Source of the DNA: Bradyrhizobium monzae
GTDB lineage: Bacteria; Pseudomonadota; Alphaproteobacteria; Rhizobiales; Xanthobacteraceae
Direction: 5' to 3'
DNA length: 64,000 bases
Assembly: GCF_021458635.1 (NCBI RefSeq)
Contig: NZ_JAIRDQ010000012.1
Location: 62,001-126,000, forward strand
Part shown: one piece after another, positions 56,691 to 64,000 of the stretch
Layout of the letters: each line of letters begins with the position of its first letter
Numbering within the stretch: position 1 is the first letter of the stretch
Position numbers and translations under genes: made by a program
Notes under the pieces: model-generated
Database searches by the model: none
What the model was told of the DNA's origin: nothing
The model's input: only the letters and a program-made list of their open reading frames with translations

Positions 56691-57080
56691 ACACGTGTCT
56701 GTATCGGTTCTTGCACAATCGATGTTACCGCTTGAGCGCCGTAGAAATCCGCAGTCCGGCCAGCGCCAAGTCCGCTTTCATGAGGAGTGCATCAAACCAC
56801 AGTCCAGGCGCCCGTTGGTTGCGGGTGCCATGCAGACTCACGCGTGTCGACTACAAGATCCGGTAGGTGCCAACGCCAATGCGGGGCCCTAGGGTCCGGC
56901 CGCGTTCCCCTGACTATCGTCGAGGTAACAGTAGTGAACGCAAAGGACGGGAAGCTAAGAAACGGACAAACCGGCACACTATGACCGGCCGATGCCGGGG
57001 GCGACGCACTGCACACCCTCAATCAGGATCGTCGGTGTTCTGATTTGAGGGCCCCAGAAGGCGATGAATGGGGGACGCGT
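56691..57080. other. Region upstream of the NRPS gene
   Basis: About 390 bases with no recognised gene. No nod box or tts box seen. A GGGGGA at 57070-57075 is the NRPS ribosome-binding site. Confidence 0.45.
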
Positions 57081-60000
57081 ATGCCTAGCCAAGATCTATC
57101 CAAAAAAAATCAGTTTGTGGAACGTCCACCGATCGAGGTGATCACGGCGATCGATCGCCTTGCAAGATCGGATCCGGAGAGGATTGCGCTGAGAAGCGGC
57201 GCAGACGAACTCACCTACGAGGCGCTGCGACTAAGATCGGATGCCCTCGCAAGGAGGCTACGAGAGCATGGCGCTCGGGGCGCGGTCGTCGGATATTGGG
57301 GTGAGCGCGGCTTCGACTGGGCGACGGCGGTCGTCGCGATTTTGAAGGCCGGATCAACGTACCTACCGCTCGATCCATCGTTACCGGCTTCACGCACATC
57401 GTTCATAATTGAGCAGAGCCGCTGTGCTCTGATTATTGGCCCCGACCAGCAGCATTCGCTCAGCCTGTTCCAGTCGAGCAGCAAAGGCACCACCCAATTC
57501 ATGCCGATAGAAGCGGCGCTGCGTGAGGGCCAGCCTTCGTCTTTCGTGCCATCATCGCGCGCGGATGGACTCGCCTACATTCTGTTTACGTCTGGTTCGA
57601 CGGGCCAGCCTAAGGGCGCAATGATTGCGCATGCAGCTTTAAACAATCATTTGGCGGCAAAAATCGATGCCCTAGCCCTCACTCGGACGGATTGCAGCGC
57701 GCAGACGGCATCGCATTGCTTTGACATCTCGCTGTGGCAACTTCTGGCAGGGCTTTGCGTCGGAGGCAGTATCGCGATCATTGATGATGCGACACTGAAA
57801 TCGCCAGTATCTCTTCTTAAGGCAATTCAAGGGCACGGCGTGACGGTTGCTCAATTCGTCCCGTCAATGCTGGCAGTATTTGTTGAATATCTGCAGGCCC
57901 TTGCGGCGGCTGAGAGAGCTCTGGACAGTTTGCGGATTATTTCTACGGTTGGAGAACCCCTGACACCCGGACTGGCGCGCGCATGGCTTGCCTTATATCC
58001 GCAGGTCCCCATTCTCAACCACTACGGGCCGACCGAGTGCGCCGACGGCGTTACGCATCATCTGGTTTCAGTACCGCCCGCGGTGGCTGACACTTATGTG
58101 CCGATCGGCAAGCCGATTGCGAACCTTGAGGCCTATGTCACCGATGGATCTCGTCTGTGCGACACGGGAGAGGTCGGCGAAATCTGTGTGAGCGGCGTCG
58201 GTGTCGCTGCTGGTTACGTCAATGACGATGTTCGCACCAAGGATGCCTTTGGGCCAAACCCGTTCTCCAACAACCCGGGGTTCCGGCGCCTATACAGGAC
58301 AGGTGATCTCGGGCGCGTTCGTCCCGATGGTCTCTTGGAATGTCTCGGTCGGCGGGACCGTCAGGTCAAAATCCGTGGGCACAGAATTGAGCTGGGAGAA
58401 ATCGAGGCCCGCCTCTGCGCTCATCATTCGGTACATGGTGCTGTCGCGGTCGCCTCCGTCTGCGCAGGCGTAAAACTTATGGCGCGAGACATAACAAGCG
58501 CGGAGGGCGAAACTGGACCGAGACGGTTAATCGCGTATGTGTCAGCTCCGGCTGAAGTGACGGAAGCCGAGCTTCAGAACTTTGTCGCCGAAACGCTTCC
58601 TACCTACATGCTCCCGGAAAGGATCATCCACGTCAGCGGTATTCCGCGGACCAGAAACGGAAAGGTCGATTTTGGAGCATTGCCGGACCTGACCAGTGTT
58701 CGTCCTTTATTGCCGATGCCATTCGAGGAGCCGCGAACAGAGCTGGAAGCCAAGCTGTGTCAAATTTGGGCAGGCGTTCTGCGCATTGAGAACATTGGCG
58801 CGAATGATCAGTTTGTAAGCCTCGGCGGCGACTCGCTCCGAGCAATGCTCATATTGGGTCAATTGGAGACTCAGCTCGGAGTGAGAACGGATTTCAGGCT
58901 GATCCTGAATGGAACGGTACGGTCTCTTGCGGCTTCGATCGCGTCCCGAGGCGAATCCAAACCGTGCACAGCCCCCGCGTACGGAATGCTTGCGCGAGCA
59001 CCTCTGACGCGAGTTCAGGAGCACCTATGGTTTCTCTCCCAGCTCGATCCGTCTGCCAGGAACTACATCATTCAAGGCGGCCTGCGAATAAGGGGCTTCC
59101 TTGATCTGGCCGCATTCAACCGTGCCTGGAGCGATGTCGTTCATTTCCATCAGGCACTTTCTGCACGCTTTATCGACGAGGATGGTCCGGTTCAGCTTTT
59201 TGATGATCCGCAATGCGCAAATCTTGATTTAACTGACGCATCTCATCTCACCGCACAGCAGGCCGAGGAGCTGATCACAGATTTACGGCAAACAGAGCTG
59301 AGCGGCTGCTTTGATCTCCGCCAAGGTCATCTGTTTCGCGCGCGCATGATCCGTTTGCGCCCTGACCACCATCTGATACTGATCACCGCTCACGAAATTA
59401 TTATCGATGCCTGGTCGATCTCTGTTCTGCTCAGAGACCTTCGACAAAGGTACCTACATGCCGCGGCGTCTTTGCCAAAGAACTGCGCCTCCCTTTCGAC
59501 CTACGCGGTCTGGGAAAAACAGCACGCGACCCCAGAGGCGCTGGCCAGCCAACGCAGCTATTGGCGCCGTCAGATTGGTGATGATCCGCCGGTGCTCTCG
59601 CTTGGAACAGGACAAGCGCAATCGCGGACGAAGTCTCACCGTGGCGCCTCGCATGCGGTGCTGCTCGGCAGCGAGCTCTCCAATCAGGTGCGGGAGTTTG
59701 CGCGCCGACATAGGTGCACCACGCCGACAGCCCTCCTCGCGTGCTTCAAGCTGCTGCTACGGATGTACAGCGGTCAGGACGATGTTATCGTCGGCATACC
59801 GCACGTCGTACGGGATCAACCCGGCAGTGCCGAGATTGTCGGCTTTTTTCTGAATATGCTGCCAATTCGTTCCGCGATCGATGTTGGTCAGTCCTTTGCG
59901 GTTCATGCCTTGCGCGTCCAGGGCCTGGTCAGCGATGCCATCGCAAATTCGGCATATCCGTTCGGCTGGATGGTAAGGGATAGCCGGCTATATCGCGAAA

Positions 60001-63000
60001 CGGAACGATCGCCGATCTTCCAGGTCATGTTCAACATGTACTCCGAGGCCGCGGAGCCACCGGATCAGCATGAGTTCGATCTGACATTCCGCGAATACGA
60101 CACCGGCTATGTAAAATTCGATCTGACCTTGTACGCACAAGATCAGGGCGATGAAATCGCCCTCCAGCTGGCATATGCCGAAGACATCCTTTCCAGCGAT
60201 CTCATCGTCCGCATGGCTGATAATCTGCGCTGTCTGATTGCAGCCTGCGTTGAGAATCCACTTGCGCCCGTGAAGGATCTGAGCTGCCTCAGCGGGGCGG
60301 ATGTCGTTATGCTGGACTCGTTGGACGGCTCGGCGCAGTCATACTCGACTGAATGTCCACTTGCCGAAGCGTTCGAGCAAATCAGTGCTACTCATCGCAG
60401 CCAGGTGGCATATTGTGGTGATTTCGGCGAAATCACATTCGGCGATCTGCGTGAGCGCGTAACAGCAATCAGGTCCTTACTGGAGGCGTGTGAGGTGGGG
60501 GCTGGCGACAGGGTCGCCATGCTGGTCGACCGGTCGCCTGACGTGGCCGCTGTTATTCTTGCGGCACGAGCCTTGCAATCCATCGTTGTCCCCATATCGC
60601 CGGATTATCCGCGTGATCGGATGGACCATATCCTGCGAGATAGTCGGGCAAAGCTTTTGGTTCACGCAGGTACCACTGACCTTGGTTTTGACCTGCCGTC
60701 GATTTGTCTGTTGACCCTGGAAGGGTGCGGCACGCTCGCGCACGAGTCTGAGTGCGGCGACAAACCATCAGATCAGGGAATTGCGAGCCTTATATACACG
60801 TCGTCCTCGACCGGGAAGGCGAAGGGGGTTCTCATACCGGAGTCGGCAATTCTTAATCGACTGAACTGGATGTGGCGAACCGCTCCGTTCGACAGCACCG
60901 ACGTGATGGTTGTCCAGAAGTCCGCATCCCTTGTTGCGTCCGCTTGGGAATACTTCGGTGGGCTTCTAAGAGGTGTGCCCGCGCTGATCCTGACCCGAAA
61001 GCAGTTGCTGGATCCAGATCTGCTGTTGAGCACGTTGGCGGGACGTCGCGCGACACGCTTATTTGCCTCGCCGGCACTCCTGACCGGCCTCATTGCCTCC
61101 CAAGAGCGGCAGCCAAGATCCACTTCCTTGCGGTTCGTCACAAGCAGCGCTGAACCGATGCCATCTTCGCTCCCAGTTCGCTGGCGTACGTATTTCCCGG
61201 ACGTGCCGTTGTGGAACTTCTATGGTGCTACGGAATGTGCGTCCAACGCCGCAGTCTACAAAACGTCGGATGCCGACGACGGCGCATCGCTCGTCCCCGT
61301 TGGGCGGCCAATCGATAACGTCAGACTCTACGTGCTCGATGCCGCGTTGAAGAGAGTCCCTGTCGGAGCCGCCGGTGAACTCTGCGTCGCTGGACGCTGC
61401 GTAAGCGCTGGGTACTGGAGGGATCAAGACCGGACAACACGTTGTTTCGTGCCAAATCCTTATGGTGACGGACAGTACAGCGTCCTTTATCGAAGCGGCG
61501 ATATCGCCCGCATCTCAACCAGCGGCCTTCTCGAGATTTGCGGCCGATCGGACAACCAGATCAAGGTACGGGGGTATCGGATTGAGCTGGAAGAGGTGGA
61601 AAAGGCTCTTGAGTCTCATCCCGCAATCACGAAGGCCGCGGTCGCTGCAGATGGCATGGTTGGCGATCGTCGTTTGATCGCCAGCGTGATTCCCGCGCGC
61701 GACAGTCTAAGCTCGGAAGAGATTGTCACCCATCTTAAGCACTCATTGCCGTCCTACATGATTCCCGCCGCCTTCCGTTTGGTTGACAATATCCCCCTCA
61801 CGACAAGCGGAAAGATAGATCGTGCGGGCCTGTCGTCCGTTCCTTACCGCGAGGTCGGGCCTGCTCCATCTGCCGAGCCCCGCACGGGGAAGGAACGTAT
61901 TCTTGCTGGGATCTGGCAGGATCTATTGGGCGTCAAGCGGGTCGGAATTGATCAGGTCTTCTTTGATATCGGTGGAGATTCTCTTCTAAGCGTGCGCTGC
62001 GTCACGTTGGCGCGCAAAGCCGGGCTGAATCTTACTGTTGACCAACTCTATCGAACGCCGACAATCAGGGAATTGGCGGCAGATGGAGCGACGGTTGCAC
62101 TCCATACCGCCGCTTCCGCGGACGGCTCGTTGCCGGTTACCCCGGCAATCGCATCTTGGAAGCCTCTTGTCGGCTTCGATGAGCACTACAACATAGGCGA
62201 TCTGTTCTTCCTGCCCGGCGGGATCCTGGATATCCGGCTGCTGGAGCGCGCCGTTGCTCATGTCATGGATAGGCACGAAGGCCTTAGGCTCCGTGTCGCC
62301 CGAACCGACGATGGTCTACGTCTGACGATCGCAGCTTCCGTGGCCGAACGCCTTGTGGAGGAGATCAATCTTGGCGGAATGACCAGCCTGCGGCAGCGTA
62401 AGGCAATCGAGAGCATCTCAGCAAGACGTCAACATATGTTTCGTTTTGACGGCCAGACGCCTCTTGTTAATGTCACGGTGTTCCGCACATCGGAAAGCGG
62501 CGATTACTATCTGCTGGTCCTGATGCATCATTTTGTAGCGGACGGGATAGGTTATCGACTGTTCCTCGAAGCATTGGATGCGGCCTACGACGCCCTTGGC
62601 TCAGGCCACGCCGTGCGCGGCCCCGACAACATGCAAATACTCTCTTCATGGTTGAAGCGCCTTGAGCACTACGCGAACAGCGAGGCGCCAGCCGAACTCG
62701 AATACTGGGAGAGGATCGACTACAACCAGTTCAATTTGCATATCAGCCCCACGTCGGCGGGTGGCGCGAGCTTTTCGCAAGTGACCGCGAGAGAGCTTCA
62801 CTATGCACGCCTTGAAGGTCGCGCGGATGACGCGAATTGCCGAGTCCTTTGGGAAGATCAGGCCAAGCATCATCTGGAGATTGGCAAAGAAGCGACAGCT
62901 GATCTGCTCAATATTGCAGCCAGATCGGCGCATTGTAAGGACATCGACGTAGTTCTTGCCGCCATATCCGGCGCCTGTGGACGTGTTTTCGGCAACTATT

Positions 63001-63548
63001 CGCTCTGGATTGATAGCCTTACCTCGACCCGAGGTCGACTGTTTGAAGATATTGATCCATCGCAGATCATTGGCCATATCAGCGAGCTCGTTCCGCTTTC
63101 CTTGAGTCTCGCCGGAACGGAGGCTCGTCCCGATCGTGTTCGTTCAATAAACCGCCAGCGCAATGCCCTGCCGCGCAGGGGAGTAGGGTTTCGGGTTTTG
63201 AAATTCGTAAACCGAGATCCAGCCGTGCAGAGCCGGATCGATCGTCTGCCCTTACCTAAAATCGGACTGAACTATCGAGCGGGTTTGCAGCGCCATTTTC
63301 CGCGCCGCCTCCTAGCCCAGGATCCGTCTCCAATCTGGATCGGCGAAGACATGGATGAAGCCGCCGCGAGTCACCTCCTCTGGTTCGACGTTGGATATCA
63401 AGCCGGCCGTCTACAGATCGAAACAAGGTATGATCCAACCCAGATCGGTTATGAGGTGACCCGTAATCTTTGCACGGTGTTGCAACAGGAGCTGTTGCTG
63501 ACGATCGCCGAATTCGGAAGAGCCGGCGACACTGTCATCCATGAATGA
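57081..63548 (+). CDS. Two-module non-ribosomal peptide synthetase (A-PCP-C-A-PCP-E-like)
   Basis: A 2155-residue NRPS. Domains by approximate position: A1 57130-58690 (ILFTSGSTGQPKG, YGPTE, GRRDRQVKIRGHRIELGEIE); PCP1 58740-58950 (LGGDSL); C 58990-60290; A2 60330-61850 (YTSSSTGKAKG, YGATE, GRSDNQIKVRGYRIELEEVE); PCP2 61880-62080 (IGGDSL); and a terminal condensation-fold domain 62130-63530 with HHFVADG, resembling an epimerisation domain. There is no thioesterase or reductase. The C domain reads AHEIIIDAWS instead of HHxxxDGWS, and A2 lacks the Asp that binds the alpha-amino group. ATG 57081 has GGGGGA upstream. It overlaps the exporter gene, so a small secreted product is likely, but it cannot be named. 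Confidence 0.9.
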   Translation: MPSQDLSKKNQFVERPPIEVITAIDRLARSDPERIALRSGADELTYEALRLRSDALARRLREHGARGAVVGYWGERGFDWATAVVAILKAGSTYLPLDPSLPASRTSFIIEQSRCALIIGPDQQHSLSLFQSSSKGTTQFMPIEAALREGQPSSFVPSSRADGLAYILFTSGSTGQPKGAMIAHAALNNHLAAKIDALALTRTDCSAQTASHCFDISLWQLLAGLCVGGSIAIIDDATLKSPVSLLKAIQGHGVTVAQFVPSMLAVFVEYLQALAAAERALDSLRIISTVGEPLTPGLARAWLALYPQVPILNHYGPTECADGVTHHLVSVPPAVADTYVPIGKPIANLEAYVTDGSRLCDTGEVGEICVSGVGVAAGYVNDDVRTKDAFGPNPFSNNPGFRRLYRTGDLGRVRPDGLLECLGRRDRQVKIRGHRIELGEIEARLCAHHSVHGAVAVASVCAGVKLMARDITSAEGETGPRRLIAYVSAPAEVTEAELQNFVAETLPTYMLPERIIHVSGIPRTRNGKVDFGALPDLTSVRPLLPMPFEEPRTELEAKLCQIWAGVLRIENIGANDQFVSLGGDSLRAMLILGQLETQLGVRTDFRLILNGTVRSLAASIASRGESKPCTAPAYGMLARAPLTRVQEHLWFLSQLDPSARNYIIQGGLRIRGFLDLAAFNRAWSDVVHFHQALSARFIDEDGPVQLFDDPQCANLDLTDASHLTAQQAEELITDLRQTELSGCFDLRQGHLFRARMIRLRPDHHLILITAHEIIIDAWSISVLLRDLRQRYLHAAASLPKNCASLSTYAVWEKQHATPEALASQRSYWRRQIGDDPPVLSLGTGQAQSRTKSHRGASHAVLLGSELSNQVREFARRHRCTTPTALLACFKLLLRMYSGQDDVIVGIPHVVRDQPGSAEIVGFFLNMLPIRSAIDVGQSFAVHALRVQGLVSDAIANSAYPFGWMVRDSRLYRETERSPIFQVMFNMYSEAAEPPDQHEFDLTFREYDTGYVKFDLTLYAQDQGDEIALQLAYAEDILSSDLIVRMADNLRCLIAACVENPLAPVKDLSCLSGADVVMLDSLDGSAQSYSTECPLAEAFEQISATHRSQVAYCGDFGEITFGDLRERVTAIRSLLEACEVGAGDRVAMLVDRSPDVAAVILAARALQSIVVPISPDYPRDRMDHILRDSRAKLLVHAGTTDLGFDLPSICLLTLEGCGTLAHESECGDKPSDQGIASLIYTSSSTGKAKGVLIPESAILNRLNWMWRTAPFDSTDVMVVQKSASLVASAWEYFGGLLRGVPALILTRKQLLDPDLLLSTLAGRRATRLFASPALLTGLIASQERQPRSTSLRFVTSSAEPMPSSLPVRWRTYFPDVPLWNFYGATECASNAAVYKTSDADDGASLVPVGRPIDNVRLYVLDAALKRVPVGAAGELCVAGRCVSAGYWRDQDRTTRCFVPNPYGDGQYSVLYRSGDIARISTSGLLEICGRSDNQIKVRGYRIELEEVEKALESHPAITKAAVAADGMVGDRRLIASVIPARDSLSSEEIVTHLKHSLPSYMIPAAFRLVDNIPLTTSGKIDRAGLSSVPYREVGPAPSAEPRTGKERILAGIWQDLLGVKRVGIDQVFFDIGGDSLLSVRCVTLARKAGLNLTVDQLYRTPTIRELAADGATVALHTAASADGSLPVTPAIASWKPLVGFDEHYNIGDLFFLPGGILDIRLLERAVAHVMDRHEGLRLRVARTDDGLRLTIAASVAERLVEEINLGGMTSLRQRKAIESISARRQHMFRFDGQTPLVNVTVFRTSESGDYYLLVLMHHFVADGIGYRLFLEALDAAYDALGSGHAVRGPDNMQILSSWLKRLEHYANSEAPAELEYWERIDYNQFNLHISPTSAGGASFSQVTARELHYARLEGRADDANCRVLWEDQAKHHLEIGKEATADLLNIAARSAHCKDIDVVLAAISGACGRVFGNYSLWIDSLTSTRGRLFEDIDPSQIIGHISELVPLSLSLAGTEARPDRVRSINRQRNALPRRGVGFRVLKFVNRDPAVQSRIDRLPLPKIGLNYRAGLQRHFPRRLLAQDPSPIWIGEDMDEAAASHLLWFDVGYQAGRLQIETRYDPTQIGYEVTRNLCTVLQQELLLTIAEFGRAGDTVIHE

Positions 63549-64000
63549 GCCGGATGCGGAAGTGGCGGTCGAGTGCGATCGAGATGTGATGGCAAAGAAG
63601 AAGCAGAACATCGATCTATCGGATCCCAATCTGGCGAGCCTTATCCTGCGGCTCGCAATTCCGTCTATTGTTGGCCTATCGATCAACGCGGCACAGCAGG
63701 CCGTCAATGCGATCTTTGTTGGTGCACTTGGCGCGCAGGCGATCGCAGCTGTCAGCATGACCTTGCCGGTCGTGGTCCTGCTGACGGCAGTCGGTCAGGG
63801 AATCGGTGTTGGAACAGCCTCGTTCATATCTCGTCATCTCGGTGCTGGTGAGTACCTGGAGGCAAGTAGGGGCGCGAGTACTGCACTGGCCCTGGCCGCT
63901 CCGATTGGTATCATGTTTACGGTTCTCCTACTGCTCAACTTGCGACGGATCTTCGTAACGCTCGGGGCAACTCCAACCATCATGCCCGTGGCGCTCGACT
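63541..64000 (+). CDS. MATE-family efflux transporter, partial at window edge
   Basis: ATG 63541 lies within the NRPS gene, overlapping it by eight bases in another frame. The protein MNEPDAEVAVECDRDVM... enters the MATE fold at LASLILRLAIPSIVGLSINAAQQAVNAIFVGALGAQAIAAVSM, followed by membrane segments VVVLLTAVGQGIGVGTASFISRHLGAGEYLEA. It ends with the window. MATE proteins export small molecules in exchange for H+ or Na+; the translational overlap with the NRPS strongly suggests it exports that product. Confidence 0.9.
   Translation, partial: MNEPDAEVAVECDRDVMAKKKQNIDLSDPNLASLILRLAIPSIVGLSINAAQQAVNAIFVGALGAQAIAAVSMTLPVVVLLTAVGQGIGVGTASFISRHLGAGEYLEASRGASTALALAAPIGIMFTVLLLLNLRRIFVTLGATPTIMPVALD

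Overview
The window looks like a nodulation segment of a symbiosis island in a Bradyrhizobium-type alphaproteobacterium. The evidence is two NodD-family regulators, each with a nod box 11-12 bases before its start codon, a nodABCSIJ operon, and a third nod box ahead of nodM. Islet genes have lower, more mixed GC. They are interleaved with high-GC blocks whose G/C-ending codons look like core Bradyrhizobium genes. Broken genes, an IS256-type transposase tail and long gene-poor stretches fit an accessory region shaped by transfer and decay. No tRNA, rRNA, CRISPR array or intact insertion sequence was seen.

Layout. 0.5-9.4 kb: nodD1 (minus) diverges from nod box 1 and a plus-strand series: small nodY/nodK-position gene, nodA, nodB, nodC, nodS, nodI, nodJ, a NodH-type sulfotransferase and a short-chain reductase. 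nodU, usually between nodS and nodI, is missing. The predicted Nod factor is an N-acylated, N-methylated, sulfated chitin oligomer. 9.7-10.7 kb: core-like LOG (cytokinin-activating) gene overlapping a VOC gene tail. 11-19 kb: gene-poor, with small conserved ORFs, an HU-family protein, a Fic pseudogene, and an intact plus a decayed copy of one small gene family. 19.4-31.6 kb: secreted pectate lyase, cold-shock protein, two-gene M16 peptidase operon, S9 oligopeptidase, GNAT acetyltransferase and a membrane/coiled-coil protein.

31.9-32.9 kb: nodD2 with a nod box that points at no visible gene. 33.3-48.1 kb: catabolic cluster: dpaL and a frameshifted acyl-CoA synthetase (minus), then a divergent TetR regulator, three acyl-CoA dehydrogenases, an SDR dehydrogenase, an ACAD10/11-type phosphotransferase, an enoyl-CoA hydratase, a frameshifted thiolase, a branched-chain-amino-acid-type binding protein, a quinone oxidoreductase and a nitroreductase. 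The set resembles CoA-dependent breakdown of an unidentified, possibly hydroxylated, carboxylic acid.

48.4-55.7 kb: nod box 3, then nodM and a two-gene RND efflux system in the nodM-nolF-nolG order known from Sinorhizobium meliloti. 56.0-64.0 kb: S-adenosylmethionine decarboxylase (minus), an IS256 remnant, and a two-module NRPS translationally overlapping a MATE exporter that runs off the window. The NRPS has odd active sites and no thioesterase. I consider this NRPS-MATE unit, with SpeD nearby, the best candidate for an undescribed system; its product cannot be named from sequence alone.
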